Part shown: one piece after another, positions 40,016-48,963 of the stretch
Numbering within the stretch: position 1 is the first letter of the stretch
Layout: every line of letters begins with the position of its first letter
Assembly: GCF_003545805.1 (NCBI RefSeq)
Contig: NZ_NMQR01000004.1
Span: 62,001-126,000, forward strand
Source: Photorhabdus sp. CRCIA-P01
GTDB taxonomy: Bacteria > Pseudomonadota > Gammaproteobacteria > Enterobacterales > Enterobacteriaceae
DNA length: 64,000 bases
Direction: 5' to 3'
Program-made: the position numbers and the translations under genes
Notes under the pieces: generated by a model
Seen by the model: the letters and a program-made list of their open reading frames with translations, nothing else
The model's database searches: none
Told to the model about the DNA's origin: nothing

Positions 40016-40468
40016 CTATTGACACTGAGTTTTGATATATTCTTGCAAGTATTTCGTTTGCTGTTCGTTCTCAACAATCATTCTTCGGAGATCGAAATAA
40101 TCTTGTTCAGTTGCCGGGTTAAGTCGTGGGGTGGCTGCATGGCCCACGCTGCCGGAGGAGCCGGTTTCGCCTTGATGACAGGTGGCCGCGATGCGCAACC
40201 GGCGATGACCAGCGGCAACATCATTGCGAAGAACATCAATTTCAGATTTGGCATGAGCAAGTTCCTTTGTATGCTGATTATCCAGTTCAGACAGGAGCTT
40301 TATCCGCTCCTGCTGATTAACGATTTCATTCTGCTGCTCCAACAACTCACTCTGTAGCTTAACTGTCGTATCGAGCTGTTTGGTATACTTACCGTAATAG
40401 TGATAAGCCAGAAGCGAGACAAGCGCTAGTGCAATAACAGTATAACCATGAGAGTTAAACTTCATCAT
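40016..40468 (-). CDS. Rz-type inner-membrane spanin
   Basis: 150 residues. An N-terminal signal anchor (TVIALALVSLLAYHYYG) is followed by coiled coil (QSELLEQQNEIVNQQERIKL), the classic i-spanin form. It carries the Rz1 gene inside it in another frame. With Rz1 it fuses inner and outer membranes in the last step of lysis. Third unit of the cassette. Confidence 0.85.
   Translation of the reverse strand: MMKFNSHGYTVIALALVSLLAYHYYGKYTKQLDTTVKLQSELLEQQNEIVNQQERIKLLSELDNQHTKELAHAKSEIDVLRNDVAAGHRRLRIAATCHQGETGSSGSVGHAATPRLNPATEQDYFDLRRMIVENEQQTKYLQEYIKTQCQ
40078..40254 (-). CDS. Rz1-type outer-membrane spanin lipoprotein, nested in Rz
   Basis: 58 residues in a different frame within the Rz gene. 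The lipoprotein signal MPNLKLMFFAMMLPLVIAGC puts the lipid cysteine at C20, and a proline-rich mature part follows (SRPPVIKAKPAPPAAW). AAGGA is 8 bases before ATG 40254. The nested layout is diagnostic for Rz/Rz1. Confidence 0.85.
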   Translation of the reverse strand: MPNLKLMFFAMMLPLVIAGCASRPPVIKAKPAPPAAWAMQPPHDLTRQLNKIISISEE

Positions 40469-40474
40469 ATCGCC

Positions 40475-40876
40475 CTACAAAAGTGAAAAGGCTTTATCAA
40501 TGACCTCATCGTTATAGGGCTGACCACCATTTTCTACGGTAATAATGGCTTTGATGAGCTTTGTCATGAATATCTGATTAAATACATCAACAACCTGAGC
40601 GCCAGTCGTTCCCGTGTCTTTACATACCCGGTTAATATAGGCATCAGTATTATTTTCATTAGAGGGCGCCCATCGTGAAATAATACCGTTGACAGTATTA
40701 ATACCGTACTTCCTGTTATAATTTCTGATAACCTTCACTATTGCCCGAATACCATACTCAGGGCTGACAAACTGACAGAAAGATTTGTCAGTACGCTGTG
40801 ATTGAGGGACCAATCCTTGCCAGTCATCACCCCAACGAATATTACCTGGGTTATTATTTCGAATACCTCTGCTCAT
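40475..40876 (-). CDS. Phage-type endolysin (lysozyme-like)
   Basis: 133 residues. The start MSRGIRNNNPGNIRWGDDWQ and then FVSPEYGIRAIVKVIRNY are typical of the structural protein P5/NTG-type phage lysozymes that cleave peptidoglycan. No signal peptide, so it needs the holin. AGGAG precedes the ATG. It ends 6 bases before the Rz start. Confidence 0.8.
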   Translation of the reverse strand: MSRGIRNNNPGNIRWGDDWQGLVPQSQRTDKSFCQFVSPEYGIRAIVKVIRNYNRKYGINTVNGIISRWAPSNENNTDAYINRVCKDTGTTGAQVVDVFNQIFMTKLIKAIITVENGGQPYNDEVIDKAFSLL

Positions 40877-40885
40877 AATTCACTC

Positions 40886-41203
40886 CTATTGTTTATTACC
40901 TGTTCTGTTATTAACAACTTTTCTTAAGATCCGACCAAAATAGTCAGTTCCCAAATAACCAATAATGACACTGCCGATGTAAGCCAAATCCGTGCTCATA
41001 CCAAAAAAATTCAACACATCACGGATAAACCAGGCAATCATGGCACACATAATAGAATCCATAATTGTCGTCCAAAATTTACCGCCGTTATATCGACCTC
41101 TGAGATAAGCCATTGCGGCAGCCAACGCCGCACCTATACCTTGTTCTTTGACTGACAGCAGCCATAACCATAGCTGCATCCAGATGTCAGGCTGTTTATC
41201 CAT
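40886..41203 (-). CDS. Phage holin
   Basis: 105 residues with two to three hydrophobic segments (GAALAAAMAYLRG, IMCAMIAWFIRDVLNFFG, AYIGSVIIGYLG) and a charged tail, the pattern of lambdoid-type phage holins. First gene of the holin-endolysin-Rz/Rz1 cassette; AAGGA precedes the ATG. Confidence 0.82.
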   Translation of the reverse strand: MDKQPDIWMQLWLWLLSVKEQGIGAALAAAMAYLRGRYNGGKFWTTIMDSIMCAMIAWFIRDVLNFFGMSTDLAYIGSVIIGYLGTDYFGRILRKVVNNRTGNKQ

Positions 41204-41429
41204 GTATTTTATCCTTTACTCCCATTCACATTAATGGGAATCCATAGGCTGCCGTGTAGCCTTAAATTTGAGTTAATAGGAATACTGCGAAATCAGTAGA
41301 ATAAGAAAAGGCCACACATAGTGCAGCCTTAAATTTTATAAGGTGATTACTTACATTTAATATAATACCGAGCTCACCAACAAACTCTGCTGGTGTATCA
41401 TTATGTGTAAGGGAATGATAAGAATTAAT

Positions 41430-41555
41430 ATACCTGTTATCTTTCAAGTTGCCTCTTTGTTGGCTGCACTCACTCACCCCGGTCACATAGTTATCTATGC
41501 TCCCGGGGATTCGCTCCCTTGCCGTCGCGATGCATCTTGAAATCCATTGGGTATA
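41430..41555 (-). repeat. ERIC element, copy 4 (complete, inverted, diverged)
   Basis: 126 bp from TATACC to GGTATA with ATGCTCCCGGGGATTCGC in the core. It is the most diverged of the complete copies (GTTGCCTCTTTGTTGGCTGC arm). Confidence 0.9.
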
Positions 41556-42007
41556 GATAGATAATTTATTAAGGCATTAACTATTCCAACGCCCTATCCC
41601 TAAATTAAAAAACAAGTCGCTATTACCTTGTAATTACTTATTTTGAGTAGCAACATAATCGCCTTAAACTCTGAAATGTATTGTTGCCTTGTCATAGTAC
41701 CTCTTATTTATGTTGATTCATTTAAAAAGATAAGCACCAGATAAAGGCCAAATCACTTTCCCACCCTTCTAATATAAATATCTTTATTTCCTATCAAATT
41801 GCTCAAACATCCCTAAATGTATACTGATATTTTCAATCATTTAATCTGAAAAAGTAAATGTTTGCAGGAAGATTTTTTCTACACAAGCAAATAATCATAT
41901 CGGAAATATTTCAATCCTCACCGTCAAAATTAAATGTTGGATTACCTGTCCCAATAGATTATAAAAGGACAAAGTAGTCAGGTGAAAACAATTAAGAAAA
42001 AATCATA

Positions 42008-42134
42008 TATACCTGATAAATTTCGAGTTGCAGCGCGGCGGTAAGTGAACGAATCCCCGGGAGCATAGATAACTATGTGACTGGGATGAGTGAAAGCAGC
42101 CAACAAAGCAGCAGCTTGAAAGATGAAGGGGATA
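42008..42134 (+). repeat. ERIC element, copy 5 (complete)
   Basis: From TATACC to GGGGATA with the core CCCCGGGAGCATAG, then CTATGTGACTGGGATGAG. It ends 6 bases before the glycosyltransferase stop, so it may act as 3' mRNA structure for that gene. Confidence 0.9.
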
Positions 42135-42139
42135 ACGTA

Positions 42140-43135
42140 TCATAGCTGCTTGCCCATAAATCTCCTCAATACTAAGATTAGATTACAACGTATAATAAAC
42201 CACAGCTCATGATAATTATGCACTCCGGGTAATAAATCTCTCAAAGCAATTTGATCAACAAAACGTTTCGCAAGTAATGTTTTTAAGGAAGGATCTTGTA
42301 TTCTTTTTCTATACAAAATAAAAAAACTGCCAACCTCTCTTATTGCATGACGACTAAGTGCTCTTCTTAATGGCTTTTCACCTTTAATCTCTTTTGAGAT
42401 CTTAATAATTGAATCAACTACAGTAATATAGCTATCAGCTCGATGATATAATTTTTTACTTTCTCTTGATCGAGTTATTGATTGCAAATTATGTCGATAA
42501 CAATACAATAATTCCTCACAAAAACCAATTCGATTCGCGATGAGTGACAACTTAATTGTCCATAAGATATCTTCATGAAGGGTATTTTCCATAAAACTCA
42601 GTTGGTTATTTATAATTAATTCTTTTTTAATGAGTTGTAACCAAACAAAATGTGGCCACTCTCTACATTCAACGCAATATTTTATCCACTCTTTACCCGT
42701 TAACACCCTGCCATAAGGCTGTCTGCGTGTTATTCTCCTATTCTCTTGTGAGAATGGATCTTCTGTAAAACTAACTCCATTACCAATTAACACATCTAAT
42801 CCCTGTTCAATAGCCTGATCAAACCACTTTCTTAATATTTGTGGTTTTAGCCAATCGTCACTATCAACAAATAAAATCCACTCTCCTCTGGCATATTTTA
42901 TTCCATAATTCCTAGCTATTGAAACACCACTATTTTCTTGATTAAATATCCGTATTCTATTATCTCTTTCTTTATATTCATTAATTACTTCCAAGCTATT
43001 ATCCGTTGAACCATCATTAATAATGATGACCTCAAAATTAATATTTTCTTGCGCAAAAATTGAATCCAATAAATGGATTATATTATTTTTATCATTAAAA
43101 ACAGGGATAATGATAGTAATATCAAACTGAAACAT
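42140..43135 (-). CDS. Family 2 glycosyltransferase
   Basis: 331 residues. The GT-A fold starts FDITIIIPVFNDKNNIIHLL, the nucleotide-sugar site is IINDGSTDNS, the metal-binding DxD is VDSDDW and a later acidic motif is LHEDILW. Cytoplasmic, adding sugars to LPS, O-antigen or capsule. No other sugar genes adjoin, so it may be an isolated acquired gene. AGGACGAT precedes the ATG. Confidence 0.9.
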   Translation of the reverse strand: MFQFDITIIIPVFNDKNNIIHLLDSIFAQENINFEVIIINDGSTDNSLEVINEYKERDNRIRIFNQENSGVSIARNYGIKYARGEWILFVDSDDWLKPQILRKWFDQAIEQGLDVLIGNGVSFTEDPFSQENRRITRRQPYGRVLTGKEWIKYCVECREWPHFVWLQLIKKELIINNQLSFMENTLHEDILWTIKLSLIANRIGFCEELLYCYRHNLQSITRSRESKKLYHRADSYITVVDSIIKISKEIKGEKPLRRALSRHAIREVGSFFILYRKRIQDPSLKTLLAKRFVDQIALRDLLPGVHNYHELWFIIRCNLILVLRRFMGKQL

Positions 43136-43654
43136 CTATCGTCCTTTTAATGAGTTAGTTGTTTTTGATAAAAATACCATTTTCATAATAAAAAGGCGCC
43201 TTTTTCCCATTGCTATTCACATACCATACAATATTTTCAGTATCAGTTATAGATGGAATTGACAACTTACACCAAAACAGCAAACCATTAAGTGTGATAA
43301 TGATAGAAGAATACATTAGGAATTTAGGTATTACTATCTCCTGTAAAGATGGAAACAGTAATAAAAATCTATTGGAGAAGTTAAAATAAATCGGTAAATA
43401 TAGCAGATAAAATTAAAACAATTAAAAGTGATATTAATTTAAAATAGTTTATGTAATCTATATTAAAAATATAGTTAAATACTTTGAGGATAAAAATCGG
43501 ATATAATCAAACATGAGAAACAAAAGAAAATAACAGAGGAGGGGGAGATAAAATATTCCATAAAATTATTAGATATAAGGCCACGTAAGTTAAATAATAT
43601 TTGAAAATTCACAAAACAATATTATTCCCTTATTAATACAGAGATATTCAAAAT
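43136..43654. other. Gene-free spacer at the left edge of the T3SS
   Basis: 519 AT-rich bases between the glycosyltransferase promoter and the end of exsB. No gene, repeat or att-like duplication was found. Confidence 0.5.
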
Positions 43655-44044
43655 TCACAGACATTCTGGATAACACGGTAAGGGAGACAATTGCACTACA
43701 ATTCTTTTTCCTGTAACGATTCGTTGTTGGCTTTTCGCCTGCACTGCCCGCTTCTCATCCCAACGTAGACGAGTTCTTAAGAATAGCTCACTATGAGAAA
43801 ACTGCGGACTTAAGCGCATAGAAAAAGTGACGGGTAGCATGTCCAAACGATAATGCATCTCACCTACTGTCAACACTTTTCCTTCAACCACAGTCAACAA
43901 TGACACCTCAACGTTTGCCGTTCTGGGTAGAGAGGCCCGCATGGTCACATCGCCCTCAATCAGATGTGATTCTTCATGCTCAATAGCCTCACTAACACAA
44001 CCCGTAATCAGCAAACACAACAAGACCAACCCTATTTTGGTCAT
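43655..44044 (-). CDS. exsB: T3SS pilotin ExsB/YscW
   Basis: 129 residues. The lipoprotein signal MTKIGLVLLCLLITGC puts the lipid cysteine at C16; the mature part is a YscW-type beta domain. Pilotins guide the YscC/SctC secretin to the outer membrane. Position after exsE matches exsCEB of Pseudomonas and Aeromonas, though here exsA does not follow. The start overlaps the exsE stop (ATGA). Confidence 0.85.
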   Translation of the reverse strand: MTKIGLVLLCLLITGCVSEAIEHEESHLIEGDVTMRASLPRTANVEVSLLTVVEGKVLTVGEMHYRLDMLPVTFSMRLSPQFSHSELFLRTRLRWDEKRAVQAKSQQRIVTGKRIVVQLSPLPCYPECL

Positions 44045-44274
44045 GTTAGGCTGATCTTGCGTTGTGACAACGGAGTATGCTGCCCATCCAATAAACGCTG
44101 TAATGTTGTCTCATGTTCAAGCCCCATGACAAGACCTCTACTCAGCACCGCAGAAAGCGGCTCATGAACGTTTTGTGGTATATACCCTGATGTAACCTGA
44201 CGACCACAACAAAGGCTATCATTTTCATGGGGCACATTTGTTAAATGAATGGGTAACGAATTCTCAATTTTCAT
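44041..44274 (-). CDS. exsE: Secreted T3SS regulator ExsE
   Basis: 77 residues from ATG 44274, which overlaps the exsC stop. It starts MKIENSLPIH and has LARGL-like and TTLQRLLDGQHTPLSQR segments; Pseudomonas ExsE starts MKIES and has EQALQRLADGDGTPLEAR. ExsE binds ExsC inside the cell and is secreted when the T3SS opens, freeing ExsC. A longer frame upstream lies inside exsC and is not expected to be translated. Confidence 0.8.
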   Translation of the reverse strand: MKIENSLPIHLTNVPHENDSLCCGRQVTSGYIPQNVHEPLSAVLSRGLVMGLEHETTLQRLLDGQHTPLSQRKISLT

Positions 44275-44714
44275 ACTCGCATTCCCAAAGATTCGTTCTG
44301 TTGAGAGCCAACTGGAAGCTGAGCTTGCAATAATTCCTGCCAAAACTCAGCATGATCTAACATACTTGAAAGGCTCTCTTCAAAAACAGCCTGGTTCAGC
44401 CGACTTGCTGACATTTGCCGATAAAGCTGTACCATCAGCGTTGACTCATCAAAACCAAAGTGAAGATCAAACTGATACCAATGGCGATTAAAGCTGGCTA
44501 ATTGACGGAAAATCCCCTCTCCGACCGCAGTGATATCAGCGACATCTATCTGTAAAACGAGCTGGTCACGTTCAGGAATTAAGATCAAAGAGAGGTGAAG
44601 GTGCTCATCAAAACAGAGAGCAGCCACACCTTCATGATTTAAAGCTAGGTGCGGCAAGCCGAATTTAGCAGCAAATTCAGACAAAACTTGGTTGACGATG
44701 ACTATCACATCCAT
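44271..44714 (-). CDS. exsC: T3SS chaperone and anti-antiactivator ExsC
   Basis: 147 residues, class I T3SS chaperone (CesT/Tir) fold: FAAKFGLPHLALNHEGVAAL at the start and LVLQIDVADI in the middle. ExsC binds ExsE, or ExsD when ExsE has been exported, so it links secretion to ExsA activity. First gene of exsC-exsE-exsB, with an ExsA-like box 115-140 bases upstream. Confidence 0.88.
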   Translation of the reverse strand: MDVIVIVNQVLSEFAAKFGLPHLALNHEGVAALCFDEHLHLSLILIPERDQLVLQIDVADITAVGEGIFRQLASFNRHWYQFDLHFGFDESTLMVQLYRQMSASRLNQAVFEESLSSMLDHAEFWQELLQAQLPVGSQQNESLGMRV

Positions 44715-44828
44715 GGGTTACTCCTGCTAGAGAAGGCAATCAGACCAACTTGAATTACCGAGTAATCAAACAAACGGGTTACTCCCGCAGAAAAGGGGCT
44801 CAGTTTACTACCTTCGCCTTTTGTGCCT

Positions 44829-44853
44829 CTGTCACTCAAAGGCAATTCTTTTA
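44829..44853 (-). promoter_or_regulatory. ExsA-like box upstream of exsC
   Basis: A 25-bp minus-strand site with AAAAGA at one end, GCCT in the middle and GAGTGACAG at the other. It agrees with the Pseudomonas ExsA consensus (A-rich, GnC, TGAcA) at most defined positions. A weak -10 (GTAAAC or TAAACT) begins 20-21 nt further on. Confidence 0.7.
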
Positions 44854-45099
44854 ATAAAAAGGTCACTCCAGTGGTTATCAAAAACCAAACACCGGAACAT
44901 AAGAGAGTGCTTTTTTCCTTAATATATTTTGCCGGTTAAGGGCTGAAATCTTGGTTTGATATTTTCGCTTTTCTATACTTTTACCTTTGGTGGTATTAGT
45001 GGATGTTAAAAACGAGCTCAAATAGCAGCATCCATCAATAAGAGCGCACCTCTCGGTACGCTCAAATTTATTATCCAACACAGATCTACTCTGCCAGCA

Positions 45100-45990
45100 T
45101 TACACCACGCCAGTTGCCGCACGAAATGCCTGGACATGGCTCTGATAAATTTGCTGTATCAATTGCAAAACCTCTCTCATAAAATTGTTATTCAATGAGA
45201 TCTGATCTTCACTCTTCTGTTTTTCATGTTGAGCAATAGATGAATCCACTTCATGTTCCTTAGCTTTAGCCTGAGAAAGCCCCTGTTCTACCTGCACTGA
45301 ATTATTGGACATACTCTCTAAAGATTTCATCACTGAAGTTAAGAACTGCTGCTTGCTGTTACGATTTTCGAAAACCAAAGTAAGAGATTTCAGAGCACTC
45401 TTGTCAACATCTTGTGCTATATCCCATACTTTACCAATCGCTGCCCGATCCGCATCGCTACTCTTACCCAACTGTTGCATCTTGATCTCGATTAATTCGT
45501 TACGGCCAACAATATTACTTTCCAATGTCTTCTGCTGCTTAACCGCCTGACTATTTTTAACAGAAGAAGAGACACCGACAAACCCTGAACCGATAGTCAT
45601 CAAACCTGAAACCACAGCCATGGCAATCATCAGCTTAGCACCATGTCGCATCTCATCCACTTGTGATTTCTGAGCATCAATGGACGCTTTATTCTCAATG
45701 TCACGCTGTAAAATACCTAGTTCACGCATCCTTTTAGCGATCTCAAAAAGCAGCGACATCATATCCAGCGTATTATTTAATTCTTGTTCGACATTTCCTA
45801 AACGATTGAGATCAAGACCCTGTTTCGGTGCAATCAATTGAACCTCATTTGTGAACCTAACTTTTCCCTGCTGTTGAATAGCGGCTTCATGTTCTGTCGG
45901 TGTCGGTATGGAGATTTTGTCAGTCACAATATCAATGCTGTTATTGACATTGCTCACCTGAGAACTGCTGACATTATTAATCATTTCCAT
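45100..45990 (-). CDS. lopD: T3SS translocator LopD (YopD/PopD family)
   Basis: 296 residues. One central hydrophobic segment (about 118-142, KLMIAMAVVSGLMTIGSGFV) and a C-terminal amphipathic region (FMREVLQLIQQIYQSHVQAF) as in YopD/PopD. It inserts with LopB in the host membrane to form the translocation pore and needs chaperone LcrH. Gap of 11 bases from lopB. Confidence 0.9.
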   Translation of the reverse strand: MEMINNVSSSQVSNVNNSIDIVTDKISIPTPTEHEAAIQQQGKVRFTNEVQLIAPKQGLDLNRLGNVEQELNNTLDMMSLLFEIAKRMRELGILQRDIENKASIDAQKSQVDEMRHGAKLMIAMAVVSGLMTIGSGFVGVSSSVKNSQAVKQQKTLESNIVGRNELIEIKMQQLGKSSDADRAAIGKVWDIAQDVDKSALKSLTLVFENRNSKQQFLTSVMKSLESMSNNSVQVEQGLSQAKAKEHEVDSSIAQHEKQKSEDQISLNNNFMREVLQLIQQIYQSHVQAFRAATGVV

Positions 45991-46001
45991 CTTCTTACTC
46001 C

Positions 46002-47207
46002 TTAAATTCCCTGTGGTCGGCTGGTAAGGTTATTTATCATTTCGCCCCTGGCATTAAGCATCTGGAAAATCATTTCCATCACATGCTGGAAAGACTCTAG
46101 CAGTTGGGACAACTCCTCTTTAAGCCTGTCCATAACAGCCTGAAATGTGGTCAATTCACTACGAGAAAGTTGCACATCAGCTTGCCGGTTAGCCGCTTTA
46201 CTCTGGAAAGCCGCATTGGCAGTTTGAGCAGCACCATTAGCAATATCAACTGCCGTGTCACCGACCTGTGCAGCTACTTTCACACTTCTGGCCACGGTAT
46301 TAGCTGCTGTACCAGCGACTTTTGCAGAAAGTTCTGCCGCCTTTACTGCCATCTTAGCTGTCATTTCAGCCACTTTAACGCCCATCTTAGCGCCCATTTT
46401 GGCTATCAAGCCAGCGGCTGAACCACCGAAACTGACCGCCGCCGCTGCCACAGCCATCGTAACCTCAATCGCGGTTATGACTGGCCCTAGCCATTTCATG
46501 GTTTCCTTGCTGATTAAACCATCTTGAGCCGCTTGTTGTAGTCCCTGAGAAACCACGCCCATTACCCCACCGGCAATCAGCAAAGCGCCTGCTACCGCAC
46601 CAACACCGGTAGCAACCATGATCGCCCCAACCACAATTGAGGCAATTGCACTGATCCAGCCAAAAATCTTGGAAAACAATCCAGATTTCTGCGCCTCTTT
46701 GGCTGAGTTTTCAGCTTCCTTGATCTTCTGCTGGTTCTCATCCATTTTCTGCAAGCTTTGCTGACGTGCACGCTGGATATCTTGAATTTTAAGATTCGTC
46801 TGATTACGCTCAATCTCACTGGTCAGTTTGCCCAGTTCAATCTCTATTGCTTCAGATGAGAGCAAATCTCCTCTCTTACCCACTGAGGCCAACAACGAAG
46901 CTCCTACTGTCAGCTTTATTATCACCGCCTTTGTCAGCTCTTTTGCCTGCTTAACCTCTTGCTTCACCTCTTGCATAACTGATTCGAGCCTAGCCATGTC
47001 TTCTGGTTTAAGGTGAGCATTCATCACTGCCAATGGCTGTGACAATGATACTCCTCGTGACTTAGCGGCATCAGAAGACTGTAAGTTACTGGCCTGACTA
47101 GGCGTAACGAGCTCCTCGCTTTTAAGGGGTGTATTTGCAGGGATCCCATCAACCTGAAAACTATTGACCCTCGGTTGAGGAACTTTAGATTCACTTACTT
47201 GAACCAT
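46002..47207 (-). CDS. lopB: T3SS translocator LopB (YopB/PopB family)
   Basis: 401 residues. Coiled coil at ~65-175, then two hydrophobic regions (about 181-220 and 240-270), then alanine-rich helices (AKMAVKAAELSAKVAGTAAN). Major hydrophobic pore subunit of the translocon. It overlaps the end of lcrH by 17 bases. Confidence 0.92.
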   Translation of the reverse strand: MVQVSESKVPQPRVNSFQVDGIPANTPLKSEELVTPSQASNLQSSDAAKSRGVSLSQPLAVMNAHLKPEDMARLESVMQEVKQEVKQAKELTKAVIIKLTVGASLLASVGKRGDLLSSEAIEIELGKLTSEIERNQTNLKIQDIQRARQQSLQKMDENQQKIKEAENSAKEAQKSGLFSKIFGWISAIASIVVGAIMVATGVGAVAGALLIAGGVMGVVSQGLQQAAQDGLISKETMKWLGPVITAIEVTMAVAAAAVSFGGSAAGLIAKMGAKMGVKVAEMTAKMAVKAAELSAKVAGTAANTVARSVKVAAQVGDTAVDIANGAAQTANAAFQSKAANRQADVQLSRSELTTFQAVMDRLKEELSQLLESFQHVMEMIFQMLNARGEMINNLTSRPQGI

Positions 47208-47697
47208 TTTCCTGAGTCCTTTTTATTGTGATGGCTTCTAACATTGCACTAGAACTGGCAGCTAAAGCGGCCTGTTCCAGCGAAGCCGCCGCAAGCTGTT
47301 GGGCCGAGTAGAAGCCACTCTCAGCCCCATCAAGTTCTCCTAATTGCAGGAGACATTCGGCAGCATGAAATGGAAAACGAGGCTCATTAATATCAAGCAT
47401 CGCTCCGTAGCTATAGCTTTGAACTGCCTGCTCCAGTTGCCCCATAGCCTGACGGCATGCCCCTAATCCAAGGAAGAACCGGGAGTCGTAGTGATCCAAC
47501 ATACACAAAGCCTGGAATATCTTATGCGCATCCTGCCATTTGCCTGACTTGTATTGGTTGAACGCTAATGAGTAAAGTTGCTCCAACGTATCACTAGAAA
47601 TATCCCTCAACATGGAAAGGGTGCCACCATCATTAAAAAAGGCTTCCAATTCTTGTGTATACTGGTCAGAAGTCGTAGGTGTTTCTTGATGCTCCAT
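47191..47697 (-). CDS. lcrH: Translocator chaperone LcrH (SycD/PcrH)
   Basis: 168 residues from ATG 47697 (AAGGA six bases upstream); this equals the length of Yersinia LcrH. Three tetratricopeptide repeats (LYSLAFNQYKSGKWQDAHKI, RFFLGLGACRQAMGQLEQAV, RFPFHAAECLLQLGELDGAE). It keeps LopB and LopD soluble before secretion. Confidence 0.94.
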   Translation of the reverse strand: MEHQETPTTSDQYTQELEAFFNDGGTLSMLRDISSDTLEQLYSLAFNQYKSGKWQDAHKIFQALCMLDHYDSRFFLGLGACRQAMGQLEQAVQSYSYGAMLDINEPRFPFHAAECLLQLGELDGAESGFYSAQQLAAASLEQAALAASSSAMLEAITIKRTQENGSSK

Positions 47698-47706
47698 AAT
47701 CATTCC

Positions 47707-48630
47707 TTAAATTGCGCCGAGAATATTGCGCATAATGCTGTCATACTTTTGAATAAAACGGTTTAATGCCTCGATAGCCGCGTTATAACGGGAACTAGCC
47801 TCATTTAAGCGCGTTGTTTTTTCCTGGACAATATTGTTTAGTGGATTTACACGATCATTAACCGAAGTAGAAAAGTTGGCTAAACGATTATTTTCTTTAT
47901 CATATTCGTAAGAATTCGCCAAACCTGTCATAGCGCCACTTTGCTTATTAGGACTCTCTAAAAATGCCTTAATAGAAATTTTAGAGTCAGAAGATATCTT
48001 CTTTAACAGTGTATATTCAGCACTTTTCTCAAAAGCGGCCTGATCACTAAAACCATATTTCTTATGGTCCAACAAATTGAAGGAACCGGAATCGGTAATA
48101 TTAAGTGTCCCATTAGCTGCTAACTTCGCATTAATCTCCGACTGGATAACACTGTAAATCTTTAGCTCCGCGGTCAATGCTGCTAATTCATCACGCAACT
48201 CACGTCGTTTTTTATCATGACCTGACATAACAGAAACAAATATATTGATTACATCATTATCAAGACGATCCGGCGTTAAATTAAAATGAACCGCAGCCAG
48301 AAAATCTTTTAATGTCCAGTCAGTATTTAATGTCGGGCTATTCAAGAAAGATTTAAGATTCTCGATCCTACCTACACTCTCCCACTCAGCAACAGCACCC
48401 GCTGGCAGAAAATAGGCAATAAGTTTTTTCAGGAGTTTTTCATCTTTAGTAATATCCTTGGAATCGTTTTCAATCTTAATATTCTTATCAAGAATAAGTT
48501 TAACCAGTTCATCAAGCTTCGAAGATTTAGAGCCTTGTAGTTGCTCTAGCGGAACTGCTTCCAAATCTTTCAAGAAAAGCTGTGGGTCACTTTGATATGG
48601 CCTAATTTCCACCTTCAAATCCTTATACAA
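47707..48630 (-). CDS. lcrV: V antigen LcrV (PcrV), needle-tip protein
   Basis: 307 residues. A long N-terminal coiled-coil strand and the C-terminal helix (NEASSRYNAAIEALNRFIQK) typical of LcrV/PcrV. It forms the needle-tip platform that assembles the translocon and is the usual target of protective antibodies. Its start overlaps the lcrG stop. Confidence 0.94.
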   Translation of the reverse strand: MYKDLKVEIRPYQSDPQLFLKDLEAVPLEQLQGSKSSKLDELVKLILDKNIKIENDSKDITKDEKLLKKLIAYFLPAGAVAEWESVGRIENLKSFLNSPTLNTDWTLKDFLAAVHFNLTPDRLDNDVINIFVSVMSGHDKKRRELRDELAALTAELKIYSVIQSEINAKLAANGTLNITDSGSFNLLDHKKYGFSDQAAFEKSAEYTLLKKISSDSKISIKAFLESPNKQSGAMTGLANSYEYDKENNRLANFSTSVNDRVNPLNNIVQEKTTRLNEASSRYNAAIEALNRFIQKYDSIMRNILGAI

Positions 48631-48901
48631 TAATGCCGCGCATACGAGGTGGGCGACGGAGACGCTTTCCCTCTTCTAAAGAGTGAGGATGGTTGCTTCG
48701 TAAGCGATTAACTTCTGTCAGCAACTCTTGCTCAGCACTCTGAACCAAAGTAACGTCAGTGTGACCAAACAGTTCTGCACCCACATTTGGATTGATGCCA
48801 AGAGACTGCCACATCTCCTGCAACAGTTGCAGTCTGTGATCACTGTCCTTAATAGCTGCCTCGGCAGCTTGCAGTACTTTGGCGTTGGGTTCCTCTTGCA
48901 T
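48623..48901 (-). CDS. lcrG: LcrG (PcrG), V-antigen chaperone and secretion gate
   Basis: 92 residues, mainly helical (QAAEAAIKDSDHRLQLLQEM), with a basic tail (KRLRRPPRMRG). It binds LcrV and blocks effector secretion before contact. First gene of lcrG-lcrV-lcrH-lopB-lopD, with its own ExsA-like box. Confidence 0.9.
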   Translation of the reverse strand: MQEEPNAKVLQAAEAAIKDSDHRLQLLQEMWQSLGINPNVGAELFGHTDVTLVQSAEQELLTEVNRLRSNHPHSLEEGKRLRRPPRMRGIIV

Positions 48902-48912
48902 CAGTGACTCCT

Positions 48913-48963
48913 ATAATAAAGAGAGATATTGATTCTTCCTGTCAAAGTTAGACTTTTTTTTGT
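48913..48963 (-). promoter_or_regulatory. ExsA-like promoter of the lcrGVH-lopBD operon
   Basis: A 25-bp box at 48939-48963 on the minus strand, A-rich, with GTCT in the middle and TTTGACAG at the end. The -10 TATTAT (48913-48918) begins exactly 20 nt further. The box overlaps the last codons of lcrR. Confidence 0.75.

Larger units (their letters stand above)
41204..42139. other. Gene-free stretch carrying two ERIC elements
   Basis: 936 bases between the holin and glycosyltransferase genes. Apart from ERIC copies 4 and 5 it is AT-rich with no supported gene. The minus-strand frame at 41262-41486 is partly ERIC sequence and is not accepted. Confidence 0.55.

Noticed and set aside
41262-41486. 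74-codon minus-strand gene
   Set aside because: It starts inside ERIC copy 4 and the rest is low-complexity AT-rich DNA.
46104-47016. Plus-strand frames opposite lopB
   Set aside because: Alanine-rich helices of lopB give open antisense frames; no ribosome sites.
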